From Gluconobacter cerevisiae (GTDB taxonomy: Bacteria; Pseudomonadota; Alphaproteobacteria; Acetobacterales; Acetobacteraceae), in contig NZ_JABCQO010000010.1 of NCBI RefSeq assembly GCF_015244675.1, positions 1 through 64,000 on the forward strand: DNA of 64,000 nt, in the 5' to 3' direction. A program made the position numbers and the translations under genes. Below are positions 35,170-42,978 of the stretch, one piece after another. The notes under the pieces are model-generated. The model saw nothing but the letters and a program-made list of their open reading frames with translations. It had not been told where the DNA came from and made no database searches. The first letter of the stretch is position 1. Each line of letters begins with the position of its first letter.

Positions 35170-36312
35170 TTACGATTTCGTATTGTAGTAGTCTGCCGAG
35201 GGATTGATGACGTTCGGCTGGATGCTGAATGCTTCACGCGGCATGAGCGTGATCTGGGTCGTTGATCCGTTTGTGAGGTCTCGAATCATCGTGTAGCCGG
35301 CGACAATCATCTTGCTATCTTTGATGCCTGTGAGGGGATCGGTCACGCTCACAAGGGTATTGATGTCCCAGAGATCGCCGCTGTCACTTTGGTAGCCTGT
35401 CATGACCAAGTTCATGACCATAGAGCGACCATAGTTCCGATTGGCCTGCCACTGGGCAATGTTCTGGGCATACTGGTGATCGGGAGAATCTAGGGAGTTA
35501 ATCAGCAGGAGTTTGCGCTGTGTTCCCACAAGTTCTTGCTGTGGGTCTTTGCCAATGCCGGTAGGGATGGGGAGAGCAGGACCGCTGCTGTATTGATCAT
35601 TCGGCTGAACGGCGACGACGTACTCCGAAAAGCGTCCGCTGATATCGAGGGAGAATGAGGTGTCCTCGATCATAGCAGTAGAGGTGTCGATTGTAGCAAC
35701 GGGATTGCCATCTGCTACGTCTGCGATAACCAGTGCGCCACCCACGCTATCGTAGAGGATTTTGCCGTATATTCGCGCTGCTCTCTGCAAGATCGCATAA
35801 GGCGTTTCTCCTGCGTTGAGGTTCATCTGACTTAGCTGGTCTTGCTGATATGTCGAAGCCGCTGATGTGCCAGATTTCGCGTAGGTTTTAACCCCAAACG
35901 GGCTGCACAACGTCTGGGCCAAGCCGTTTAGGTCTTTGTAGGTTGCAACATATCCGGGGATCATGGCCGAGCAGTCGAAGAGGTCACGCAAGGCCGAGCG
36001 TCCCTGTATGACAACGGGGTGATCGCTCATGGAACCTGAGGTGTCCACACGTTCGAGGATGCCAGTGAACATGAGCTTCTTGGCTATGTAAAACGTCACT
36101 TTCTGATTTGCTTGGACGGCCTCTAGGAGTTCAGGAAGCCTCGCATAAGCAAGGGCGATAGTGATGGTGAAGTTGCCCGGTAGCTGCTCCATGGATCTGT
36201 TGAACTGGAATGATGTGTAGTTCAGGAGTTCGCGGTTCCCAACGTAGATATGAAACTCCATATCAGGTGGATGGAAGGCATTGCCTGTGACGGTGATGTT
36301 CTCGGTGCTCAT
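35170..36312 (-). CDS. Baseplate hub protein (Mu gp44 / gpP-like)
   Basis: A 380-residue hub protein. It starts with FHIYVGNRELLNYTSFQFNRSMEQLPGNFTI and has VTFYIAKKLMFTGILERVDTSG and GRSALRDLFDCSAMI, the barrel domains of the gpD/gp27 fold. It carries the spike encoded directly after it. Overlaps the upstream gene by four bases. Confidence 0.85.
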   Translation of the reverse strand: MSTENITVTGNAFHPPDMEFHIYVGNRELLNYTSFQFNRSMEQLPGNFTITIALAYARLPELLEAVQANQKVTFYIAKKLMFTGILERVDTSGSMSDHPVVIQGRSALRDLFDCSAMIPGYVATYKDLNGLAQTLCSPFGVKTYAKSGTSAASTYQQDQLSQMNLNAGETPYAILQRAARIYGKILYDSVGGALVIADVADGNPVATIDTSTAMIEDTSFSLDISGRFSEYVVAVQPNDQYSSGPALPIPTGIGKDPQQELVGTQRKLLLINSLDSPDHQYAQNIAQWQANRNYGRSMVMNLVMTGYQSDSGDLWDINTLVSVTDPLTGIKDSKMIVAGYTMIRDLTNGSTTQITLMPREAFSIQPNVINPSADYYNTKS

Positions 36313-36860
36313 CGGCTCAACACCTCATTCGTCAGGTCCATAAACAGCGGCCTGATAGGGGCATTTCGCATGATCAGTTCGTCATCTCGGGTGCCGTCGC
36401 CATATAGCTGCTGGGCTATCACGCAAGGCGGAAGGGATGTCTTCGTCGTGTATGTCGTGATGTCTGGAAGGCCATAACCTCGCGTCTGGATATCGAGAGA
36501 GATTTCAGCAATCGCATTGTTGAAATATTCGAAGATGTCCGTTTCGTTGGTCTGTCCCGCGTAGGTTATCTCTGCTGTGAACATGGGCAGGATCGTGTCA
36601 CGGAAGTTGTAAGCATCAGTGGAAGAAGACCATGTGACGCTGGGCTCTGCACGGTAGATCGCTTCGAGGCAGGTTCGACGTGCCAGGGCGAAAACGGGAT
36701 CATAAGAGGTGGCAAGAACGGACTGGGTGTTTACGTCATATCCGTACTGCGTGATGAGGTAAGTGAGCTGGGCCACATACTGTCCGGGATCGGTGTAGAT
36801 GTTCCCTAGTGTCTCAACAATCTCCTGTAGGGTTGATGCTGCGCTGGTTATATCGCTCAT
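36309..36860 (-). CDS. Baseplate-region protein, possible gp43 C-terminal relative
   Basis: A 183-residue protein from the ATG at 36860 (GGAG upstream). It shows VFALARRTCLEAIYRAEPSVTWSSSTDAYNFRDTILPMFTAEIT, which resembles the C-terminal part of Mu gp43/gpN proteins. The separate protein at 32575 carries the N-terminal part. If so, the family is split into two genes here. The match is by eye. Confidence 0.5.
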   Translation of the reverse strand: MSDITSAASTLQEIVETLGNIYTDPGQYVAQLTYLITQYGYDVNTQSVLATSYDPVFALARRTCLEAIYRAEPSVTWSSSTDAYNFRDTILPMFTAEITYAGQTNETDIFEYFNNAIAEISLDIQTRGYGLPDITTYTTKTSLPPCVIAQQLYGDGTRDDELIMRNAPIRPLFMDLTNEVLSR

Positions 36861-37228
36861 AGTGTCTCCGGCTTGTTTTTGAAGTTTTTGGTGTTCCTTC
36901 TGTTCGCGGTCATAGCCACGTTGTCGTTCATGGATTTTTCTTGGAAGATCGCATGACGACTGTAGAGTTCGTAGTTCTCGTAATAGGTAGACTCTACCTT
37001 GTTGGCACATAGATAGAGGACTTCCCGAGATACCAGAGCCTCATTGCCTTCAATGTGCTTTAGCCATCGCTTTCCAGAGCCGTAGTAGCTCTTCCAGTTT
37101 GTGGCTTTTCCAGACGACGAGACGATCTGCTTTTTGCCAATATACCAGTACCCGTTGAACGTCATTTTATAGACGATTGCGACTTCTGTTCCCGGTGCGT
37201 AGAGGGTGTTTCCATGCTTCCAATCCAT
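36857..37228 (-). CDS. GIY-YIG-like (Seg-type) homing nuclease candidate
   Basis: A 123-residue protein. YKMTFNGYWYIGKKQIV followed by YYGSGKRWLKHIEG and a helical ENYELYSRHAIF resembles the short GIY-YIG proteins of phages (YIG plus YxGSGKxLK). The usual first GIY is weak. It overlaps the next gene by four bases, so it sits inside the tail operon. Its start is only 6 bases from a TAAATA element. Confidence 0.5.
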   Translation of the reverse strand: MDWKHGNTLYAPGTEVAIVYKMTFNGYWYIGKKQIVSSSGKATNWKSYYGSGKRWLKHIEGNEALVSREVLYLCANKVESTYYENYELYSRHAIFQEKSMNDNVAMTANRRNTKNFKNKPETL

Positions 37229-37233
37229 GCGAG

Positions 37234-37241
37234 TATTTATT
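37234..37241 (-). promoter_or_regulatory. TAAATA late-promoter-like element, nuclease/hub operon
   Basis: Minus-strand AATAAATAC. If it is a promoter the message would be almost leaderless for the gene at 37228. Confidence 0.35.
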
Positions 37242-37270
37242 GAGATTGGAATATCGGCGCTGATGTAGGA

Positions 37271-37296
37271 AACCCCACGGCACTTTTCCGTGGGGT
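37271..37296 (-). terminator. Intrinsic terminator
   Basis: CCCCACGG pairs with CCGTGGGG; on the minus strand TTTCC follows. It ends the gene at 37335. Confidence 0.65.
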
Positions 37297-37334
37297 CTAT
37301 GAGTGAGTGCGTATCTGTTCTTCAGTTCACTGGA

Positions 37335-37895
37335 TCAAGGCTTCTCTCTGATTTCTTGAGCCCATGCGTGACAGAACCTAATCAAGTCTGTTGCTGCATC
37401 AGTTAGAGCCGCTTGGCTCTTCTTCACGTTCAAGTCCCATATACTGTGGTCTACTCTTGAAGGCGCTTCCTGCTTTGGAAGCTCTTCTTCTTTGACGCCT
37501 ATAAGGCCGAACGCCATTCTGGCTTCCTCAGGAGTAAGGTCGCCGTCTCTGATAGCGTCTGCGATTGTGTTCAATGTCTCGGGGGTCATAGCTGCAAGAG
37601 TTAGATCGTCCTGCGGTTCTGGATCGGGGAGGCTTACCGTTTTCGGTTCTTCGTTCAGTGCCTCGCTCACGATGATTGCTAGACAAGCTGGCATCGGATG
37701 CTTTTTGAGGCTTCTGTTTTTCTGGCTGTTATAGCGAAGACCTGTTGCTTCATCGGGGGTCACATAAAGGACGCCTTGCTTAAGGCGGTACTGGAGATTT
37801 CTCTTTAGGTCTTTCCAGCGCTTTTCGTATCCGCCTGTAGCAGTCTCGATTAGCAGGTTTAGATAATCTGTAAGCTCTGTATTCATATTTTTCAT
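37335..37895 (-). CDS. Hypothetical phage protein
   Basis: A 186-residue protein (start at 37895, or MNTELTDYL at 37886). The first 70 residues are basic and helical, then an acidic hinge (PDPEPQDDL), then DGDLTPEEARMAFGLIGVKEEEL and a helical end. No family recognised. It has its own late-promoter-like element and terminator, so it is a single-gene unit. Confidence 0.6.
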   Translation of the reverse strand: MKNMNTELTDYLNLLIETATGGYEKRWKDLKRNLQYRLKQGVLYVTPDEATGLRYNSQKNRSLKKHPMPACLAIIVSEALNEEPKTVSLPDPEPQDDLTLAAMTPETLNTIADAIRDGDLTPEEARMAFGLIGVKEEELPKQEAPSRVDHSIWDLNVKKSQAALTDAATDLIRFCHAWAQEIREKP

Positions 37896-37929
37896 AACTT
37901 CTTCTCTCTCATTCTCAAATGAAGTTTCG

Positions 37930-37962
37930 GAGAACTGTTTTTGTTCTCTGTTTCTATTTATA
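37930..37962 (-). promoter_or_regulatory. TATAAATA late-promoter-like element with hairpin
   Basis: Perfect T4-late-type TATAAATA on the minus strand (37962-37955). GAGAAC/GTTCTC (37930-37935 with 37943-37948) forms a hairpin just after it, upstream of the gene at 37895. Confidence 0.5.
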
Positions 37963-37989
37963 CTTTTGATTAAATGAGGCGCTGAAACA

Positions 37990-38021
37990 GCTAAATATCG
38001 GGGATTTTAACTTGGAGATAT
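37990..38021 (+). promoter_or_regulatory. TAAATA element and hairpin, plus strand
   Basis: GCTAAATAT (37990-37998) precedes the plus-strand gene at 38025. ATATC/GATAT can pair (37995-37999 with 38017-38021) and includes the end of the GGAGA ribosome binding site. Confidence 0.4.
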
Positions 38022-38024
38022 CCC

Positions 38025-38387
38025 ATGAACTTACTTCTATCTATTTTAAGAACTCTCGCAGGCAAGCTCGCTGTGGCTCATAAGCTCACCGATAGCCAGA
38101 TCATCGCTATCTGGTGTTCCGGCTATAACCCGCAGAAGATCATTTCTGCGTTGCCGAACGATGATGCGGACTTTGCAAACATTCTGGCTGTCGCTGCTAT
38201 TGCGATAGACCTCCAGAATGGAACCCTGTCGGACACTGATGCCGTAGCTAAAGCGCAATACCTGGCCTCACGTCCGGTCGTTGTTGCTCCTGTTGCGACG
38301 CCGGAGCCCGCAACCCCTGAACCCGCTGCGCCTGAGCCAGAAACGACGACTGACGAAGAGCCTGCTTCCTCTGACGACAAGTCCTAA
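38025..38387 (+). CDS. Hypothetical phage protein with Pro/Glu-rich tail
   Basis: A 120-residue protein. A helical N-terminal domain (LRTLAGKLAVAHKLTDSQIIAIW...NDDADFANILAVAAIAIDL) is followed by a low-complexity tail with PEPATPEPAAPEPE. GGAGA precedes the ATG. Its stop overlaps the HNH start by one base, so the two form an operon running against the tail genes. Confidence 0.6.
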   Translation: MNLLLSILRTLAGKLAVAHKLTDSQIIAIWCSGYNPQKIISALPNDDADFANILAVAAIAIDLQNGTLSDTDAVAKAQYLASRPVVVAPVATPEPATPEPAAPEPETTTDEEPASSDDKS

Positions 38388-38704
38388 TGGGAAAGTCGGT
38401 TTATGATCATCGCTGGCGCAAGGTGTCAGAGGCCATAAGACATGCGACGCCTTATTGCGAAGACTGCATGGACGAGGGCACTGTCACGACTGCTGAAGAT
38501 ATGCGCCTCGATGTCGATCACATCATTCCAATCGAGGTTGATCCCTCGAAAAAGTATGATGCCGATAACCTGCGCGTTCGTTGCATCCGGCATCACTCGA
38601 TCAAGACCTGTTCGGAAAACAATCACTGGAATAACCGAGAACTCCGCAAGCCAAAGCAATGGTGGATGAGTGACGAATGGGACAGTGATGCCTCTTCTGA
38701 ATGA
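38387..38704 (+). CDS. HNH endonuclease
   Basis: A 105-residue HNH protein: YCEDCMDEG (zinc-site Cys pair), LDVDHIIPIEVDP (metal His), NLRVRCIRHHSIKT. Small HNH proteins of this type assist terminase at cos in HK97-like phages, but they usually lie next to the terminase genes. Here it is 7 kb away in another module, so homing is the other possibility. Confidence 0.85.
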   Translation: MGKSVYDHRWRKVSEAIRHATPYCEDCMDEGTVTTAEDMRLDVDHIIPIEVDPSKKYDADNLRVRCIRHHSIKTCSENNHWNNRELRKPKQWWMSDEWDSDASSE

Positions 38705-38710
38705 ATGTGG

Positions 38711-38743
38711 AAAAGCCCCGGCTGTTTGGCTCGGGGCTTTTTT
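38711..38743 (+). terminator. Intrinsic terminator after HNH
   Basis: AAAGCCCCG pairs with CGGGGCTTT, followed by T-run. It also overlaps the end of the frameshifted tail chaperone frame on the other strand, where an A/T-run allows bidirectional use. Confidence 0.8.
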
Positions 38744-39199
38744 ATCGTCTGGCTTTCTCCCGTTGTTCGTGAATGGTGTTTGCACGTTCGATCCACCATT
38801 CCAGTTCGCCTAAAGGCATATGGTAAGGGGAATAGGGATCGTTTTCGTTTACGTGCTTCCAATCGAAAAAGAGGATCAGTTCTCTAATATTGCCCCTGAG
38901 AACATCAAGGGTTTCGGAGGTAACATTAGATCCCGTTAGTTTCCCAAGAAGTCGTCGATTGCTCGAATGACGTTACCGGGCATGATGCCGATATCGAGTG
39001 CCGTAAGCCCGGTTGCTTTCGTGTAGACATACATATTGGCTTCCGCGATGCCATTAGGCGTTCCGTCATTCATTCCTGATGCTACCTGCAACTCCGAATA
39101 GTTAGGCTTGCGAACAGTGACCTTGGAGTGTCCGCCAACGGCTGGCTTCAAAGTGATTTCTAGTTCCTCGTCCGTCTTGATCGTAATGCTCTTAGCCAT
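38742..39199 (-). CDS. Tail assembly chaperone, -1 frameshift product (P2 E+E'-like)
   Basis: Reading the chaperone frame from 39199 and slipping back one base at G GGA AAC (38945-38939) opens a second frame of 65 codons that stops at 38742. The extension reads LTGSNVTSETLDVLRG... and contains HMPLGELEWWIERA, matching the P2 GpE' pattern (MPLxxLxxWxERA). This second frame has no start codon of its own after a stop, so it can only be made by frameshifting. The predicted fusion has 152 residues. It should bind the tape measure, as in lambda G-GT and P2 E-E'. Confidence 0.75.
38936..39199 (-). CDS. Tail assembly chaperone, unshifted form (P2 gpE / Mu gp41-like)
   Basis: An 87-residue protein from the ATG at 39199 (AGGAGA upstream). 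EELEITLKPAVGGHSKVTVRKPNYSELQVASGM and the end RAIDDFLGN match the tail assembly chaperone family of E/41/14 type. Its last codons contain the slippery site. It overlaps the 70-residue gene upstream by eight bases. Confidence 0.8.
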   Translation of the reverse strand: MAKSITIKTDEELEITLKPAVGGHSKVTVRKPNYSELQVASGMNDGTPNGIAEANMYVYTKATGLTALDIGIMPGNVIRAIDDFLGN

Positions 39200-39404
39200 T
39201 GGTTTCGTCTCCTGTGTTTCCTGCTTCTGCTGCTGGTGCTTCCGTTGTTGGGTAGAGCGCATCGACTGTGCTCAATACCGATGTGATTGCCACTTGGGGC
39301 TGATCTGCCACTGCTAGTAGGTGCTTCAAAACTAGGACGTTCTTCAATACGTCCTTCGGAAGCTGTCCGGCAATGTATAGGCTTACAATATCGTTCTGTG
39401 TCAT
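39192..39404 (-). CDS. Small tail-region protein
   Basis: A 70-residue protein (MTQNDIVSLYIAGQLPKDVLKN..., acidic end TEAPAAEAGNTGDETNG). It is coupled to the chaperone gene by an eight-base overlap and has GGAGA before the ATG. No family is recognised; a helper in tail assembly is plausible from position. Confidence 0.6.
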   Translation of the reverse strand: MTQNDIVSLYIAGQLPKDVLKNVLVLKHLLAVADQPQVAITSVLSTVDALYPTTEAPAAEAGNTGDETNG

Positions 39405-39415
39405 GTTTTATCTCC

Positions 39416-39441
39416 ATGTGTTTATGACACATCTATTTATT
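39416..39441 (-). promoter_or_regulatory. TAAATA late-promoter-like element with hairpin, tail chaperone
   Basis: Minus-strand AATAAATAG (39441-39433), then ATGTGT/ACACAT hairpin (39416-39421 with 39427-39432), then GGAGA and the start at 39404. Confidence 0.5.
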
Positions 39442-39557
39442 GTTCTGACATATGAAGGGAATAAGTATTCAAGAGGTGGGTTAAGTTTACCAAATAGATA
39501 AAATATTCCTACGAACATAGTGTTCAGCCTTGGCTCATCTCATGACGGAGTATTGTC

Positions 39558-40040
39558 ATGGAGATTAGCGAAAAGGGATTATCCATTATCCAGCATTATG
39601 AAGGTCTGAGGCTCACAGCCTACAAAGACACAACCGGTATCCCAACGATCGGTTACGGCTCCACAGGCCCCGATGTTCACATGGGTATGACCATCACGAA
39701 CAGTCAGGCGACCTCGTTGCTCAAAAATGACCTGGCGGTTTTCTCGCAGATGCTAAACAGCAAACTAGCAAAGCCCATTGAGCAGTGGCAGTTCGATGCC
39801 CTCATGAGTTTTCTCTATAACGTCGGTCCCGGCTCATCGAAGAAAGATGGCCTGTTTGTCCTTCGCAATGGAAAGGCTTCGACGTTGTGGTCATGCGTTC
39901 AGACAAACCGAATGTCTGCTGCTGCTACCCAGTTTGGCTTATGGAATAAAGCCGGAGGTGTCGTGTTGTCGGGTTTGTCTCACCGACGCCACACGGAAGC
40001 ATGGCTGTTTTCAACCGGCAACGTGCAGTTCTTTAACTGA
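39558..40040 (+). CDS. Endolysin, lambda/P22-type lysozyme (GH24)
   Basis: A 160-residue muramidase. IIQHYEGLRLTAYKDTTGIPTIGYGST has the catalytic Glu (about 15) and the conserved Asp/Thr region; FDALMSFLYNVGPGS and GLSHRRHTEAWLF complete the family pattern. No signal peptide or SAR segment is visible, so it needs a holin. It is on the plus strand, opposite to the tail genes. Upstream, ATAAAATA (39498-39505) and GAACA/TGTTC (39513-39525) look like a variant of the late element. Confidence 0.92.
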   Translation: MEISEKGLSIIQHYEGLRLTAYKDTTGIPTIGYGSTGPDVHMGMTITNSQATSLLKNDLAVFSQMLNSKLAKPIEQWQFDALMSFLYNVGPGSSKKDGLFVLRNGKASTLWSCVQTNRMSAAATQFGLWNKAGGVVLSGLSHRRHTEAWLFSTGNVQFFN

Positions 40041-40194
40041 ACGCATAGGCGGCCGTCACAACTAGCATCATCATGAACAAGCCCAAGAGCAAACTGCGTA
40101 TGGCAAACAGGAGAAGTCCACCCAGATAGGCGACTTTCACTAAGGCCCAGACGTGTGCCTTGATCCATATCCATAAAAACCAAAAACGATCCAT
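40033..40194 (-). CDS. Small membrane protein, possible holin
   Basis: A 53-residue hydrophobic protein (MDRFWFLWIWIKAHVWALVKV..., then LLLFAIRSLLLGLFMMMLVVTAAYAF), with one or two membrane spans and a GAGG site ten bases before the ATG. It is encoded right after the tape measure and overlaps the end of the convergent endolysin by eight bases. Position and shape suit a holin, but small membrane proteins are hard to assign. Confidence 0.5.
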   Translation of the reverse strand: MDRFWFLWIWIKAHVWALVKVAYLGGLLLFAIRSLLLGLFMMMLVVTAAYAFS

Positions 40195-40206
40195 GTCATG
40201 TGTACC

Positions 40207-42477
40207 TCATACGATTGCGCTAGGGAGTGCTTGGTGAACGCGAGGCGGAGCGATTGTCATTCCGCCTCCGCTTTTTGCTCTTGCCTGAATGCGACCGTCA
40301 GCAACCTCGATGTTCATCTGGTGCGTAAAGGACTGTGACTGGCTTGCCGTTATCTGGGACTGGGTTGCTTTGGCTTCCGTTGTCGCCTGTTTGTTGTTGA
40401 TATCAGCAAGGCGATTGTTTGAGTCCGTGAGCTTTGCCAGCATTGTATCCGAGGAAGCCGGGGAGGCTGATATGTTGCTAGCGATATCTGCACGGCCTCG
40501 CATTTCGCCCCATGTGTTTGCAGGTCTCTCGTAGAACTTGGAAACCGTTGCCGCTGCTAGGCGTGGGTCATTGTTGTTCTGCAACTTCTGGAAGACATTT
40601 CCGCCAGTCGCCGTCTTGGATTCTGCAACGTAGAACTTTTCCTGTTCTCGTCGTGCCTGATCGAGATCCGTTACGCTCTGCATGGAGTGACCAAACATCT
40701 TGGCGTATGCAGCCTGTCTGTCTTCGTGCCACTGTCCGATACCGTAAGCGTGACCACCATCACCACGAGCGAACGGGTTGAAGTTTGACTCCTTGAGCAT
40801 GTTTGCCGCGTAGCCGGTTGCGTTGGCCTTGTTCAGACCTAGCCCCATAAGCTCACTGATAGCCTGCGGAGCCATCTTGTAGCCCTGACTGTTCTGGGGG
40901 ATCGCTTTCGTTGTGGTTGAGCCTGCTGCTGCGTCTGTGGGTGATCCTGATGAACTTGCCTGCGCGACTTTCTCGGCTGTCAGGTTCTTATTGAAGTCAT
41001 CGACAAGGGGTTTTGCAACGAACCCGATAGCCTTTCCTACTTTCGTTCCGGCGATCCAGTTAAGTGCGCCTTTAATCTTATCGAAGATCGGGCTGATGTA
41101 TGACCATCCGGCATCGAACACGGCTTTAACGCCGTCCCACATTCCCGAGAACGTAGTCGAGACAAGATCGGTTAGCGGCTGTATGGCCTTTATCGCACCA
41201 CCGAAAATGTCCTTAACAGTGTCCCATGTGGCTTTGAAGTAGGGACCAACTGTGTCCCAGTGCTGATAAAGCTCGTATGCCGCAACACCCAGAGCCGCAA
41301 CCACACCGACTGCAATAGCAACAGGTGCCGCGATAGCTGCAATGGCTGTCCCAAGAGCACCGAACAACTCCGTAAGGGAGCCAAGTTCAGCGAGTTTCAT
41401 AGCCACGGAGCCGAAGCGCATGAGGCTCGTAGTTGCTCTAACTGCCCAACTAGCAACCTTGAAGCCTACAAGGATCTCCACAATGCCTTTCAGGCCACCG
41501 AGACTATTCACAACCCCCATGGCGCCCTGAGCCATACCGGCCCAGTTAATACTGCCAACCCACTTCGCCAGACCCGCAATGCCGCTGCTGATCTGGTCGA
41601 TAAGCTGATTGGCCTGCGGAGACGTTGCAAGCCAGTTCGAGAACTGATCAAGCATCGGAGTGAGGGCAGGGGTTAGTTTGCTGGCTATCGAGTTACCGAA
41701 GCCCTGGACTGCTAATCCGACACTTTGGAACGACTGCCGGAGTTGCGCTCCTGCGGCAGTGTTCTGCTCGTTGGTTCGCAAGAGCTTCTGCGCTCTTGCG
41801 TTCATATCATCGTAATACTGGCTTACTGATTTATGAGCGTTCTTCGCCTGTTCGATCAGTCCCATGAGAGCCGGATCAACACCTGCTGCACCCAGACGAG
41901 AGCGAGCCGTGGCGGCTGACATACCAGCGTTCATATCATTGCTGGTCTTCTGAAGAGCCGTCTTCGTCCACTGATCCGAAGACATGCGATTGCTCAGGCC
42001 CATGGAGTGGATTGCGGCCTGTTCATCGCCCGAGGCCGTGCCGTTTTTATATCGACGCTGCACGTCCTGAACGTGTTCCGTTGTGGCAACAAAACTGTTG
42101 CCCAGCCCTGTTAGCGATCCTGCTCCTTGCAGCCCTCGCAGAGCAGTCGAAGCTACGCCGAGTTTTCCGCTTAGGTTTTCCACCTGTTGCGACATATCGG
42201 AGAAGCCTTTGATCATGTCGGCTATGCCCGCGAGTGATCCCAGACCTACAAGTCCGCCAACTATCTTACTTGCTGTTGCCACCTTACCTGTGAGGTTGGA
42301 AACGTTCTTCGTTATGTCTTTGATACCGGCTATCTTGCCGAACTGCTTCAACTGATTGTTGAGAGCAATGCCGGGAGCCTGTGTGGCTTTAAGCTGGTTA
42401 TTAAATCCCTTTAGAGCGTTTGTTGCGCCTTTTAGATCGAAGCCAAATGATAACTGATACGATCCCGTACTCGCCAT
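40207..42477 (-). CDS. Tape measure protein with tail lysozyme domain
   Basis: A 756-residue protein. The N-terminal part is helical (LKGATNALKGFNNQLKATQ...). Hydrophobic segments lie at about 330-410 (MRFGSVAMKLAELGS, AAIAAPVAIAVGVVAALGVAAYELYQHWDTV). The C-terminal third has a phage tail lysozyme domain: AISELMGLGLNKANATGYAANMLKESNFNPFARGDGGHAYGIGQW (catalytic Glu in KESNF). It sets tail length and helps cut the cell wall on entry. It is fairly short, suggesting a tail near 100 nm if about 1.5 angstrom per residue applies. Confidence 0.9.
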   Translation of the reverse strand: MASTGSYQLSFGFDLKGATNALKGFNNQLKATQAPGIALNNQLKQFGKIAGIKDITKNVSNLTGKVATASKIVGGLVGLGSLAGIADMIKGFSDMSQQVENLSGKLGVASTALRGLQGAGSLTGLGNSFVATTEHVQDVQRRYKNGTASGDEQAAIHSMGLSNRMSSDQWTKTALQKTSNDMNAGMSAATARSRLGAAGVDPALMGLIEQAKNAHKSVSQYYDDMNARAQKLLRTNEQNTAAGAQLRQSFQSVGLAVQGFGNSIASKLTPALTPMLDQFSNWLATSPQANQLIDQISSGIAGLAKWVGSINWAGMAQGAMGVVNSLGGLKGIVEILVGFKVASWAVRATTSLMRFGSVAMKLAELGSLTELFGALGTAIAAIAAPVAIAVGVVAALGVAAYELYQHWDTVGPYFKATWDTVKDIFGGAIKAIQPLTDLVSTTFSGMWDGVKAVFDAGWSYISPIFDKIKGALNWIAGTKVGKAIGFVAKPLVDDFNKNLTAEKVAQASSSGSPTDAAAGSTTTKAIPQNSQGYKMAPQAISELMGLGLNKANATGYAANMLKESNFNPFARGDGGHAYGIGQWHEDRQAAYAKMFGHSMQSVTDLDQARREQEKFYVAESKTATGGNVFQKLQNNNDPRLAAATVSKFYERPANTWGEMRGRADIASNISASPASSDTMLAKLTDSNNRLADINNKQATTEAKATQSQITASQSQSFTHQMNIEVADGRIQARAKSGGGMTIAPPRVHQALPSAIV

Positions 42478-42510
42478 AATCTAATCCTTAACTGCATTTA
42501 TTCGTATCCG

Positions 42511-42518
42511 TATTTAGA
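42511..42518 (-). promoter_or_regulatory. TAAATA late-promoter-like element, tape measure
   Basis: Minus-strand TCTAAATAC, 34 bases before the tape-measure start; a second AATAAATG follows at 42502-42495. Confidence 0.35.
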
Positions 42519-42528
42519 GAAAAAGAAC

Positions 42529-42553
42529 CCCCGTCCTTTCGGTACGGGGGTTT
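42529..42553 (-). terminator. Intrinsic terminator after the tail tube gene
   Basis: AACCCCCGT pairs with ACGGGGGTT around a short loop; a minus-strand CTTTTTC follows. Confidence 0.75.
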
Positions 42554-42584
42554 GTTAAAGATGTCCGTCGATGAGTGTTCCCGA

Positions 42585-42956
42585 TTAGCTTTCGATGATC
42601 GACAAGCAGGAAATCTCTAGCTCACTGGTGTTTTCCTTTGGGGATACCTTGATGGAATCACCGAAGAGGCAGCCTGTCGCTGTTACGAGAACACCGAAAC
42701 GAGTTGTGAAGGTCACAACGGCATCGGCGAGCCCTGCAAACATGCTCGGCTTATAGCCAGCAGGCCAACGAACGGTAACGCTAATGCTACCCGGCGTTGG
42801 TTCATACGAGGTCGTATTTTCAACGCCCTGCATAGAGTTAAGATATTCGCGCTTATTAACGGGAATGCTGTAGGTAAGCTCTGCATCCTGAGGGATCGCT
42901 AGAGCAATCCCGTTGATAGCAAAGTTGGAAATGCCAACTGATGTAGGTGAAGCCAT
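42585..42956 (-). CDS. Tail tube protein
   Basis: A 123-residue protein with the Mu-type tube pattern: INGIALAIPQDAELTYSIPVNKREYLNSMQGVENTTSYEPTPGSISVTVRW. It forms the inner tube of the contractile tail, next to the sheath gene. A terminator follows, so tube is likely made in excess over the tape measure. Confidence 0.85.
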   Translation of the reverse strand: MASPTSVGISNFAINGIALAIPQDAELTYSIPVNKREYLNSMQGVENTTSYEPTPGSISVTVRWPAGYKPSMFAGLADAVVTFTTRFGVLVTATGCLFGDSIKVSPKENTSELEISCLSIIES

Positions 42957-42978
42957 TTATATTTCTCCTTAAAATGTT

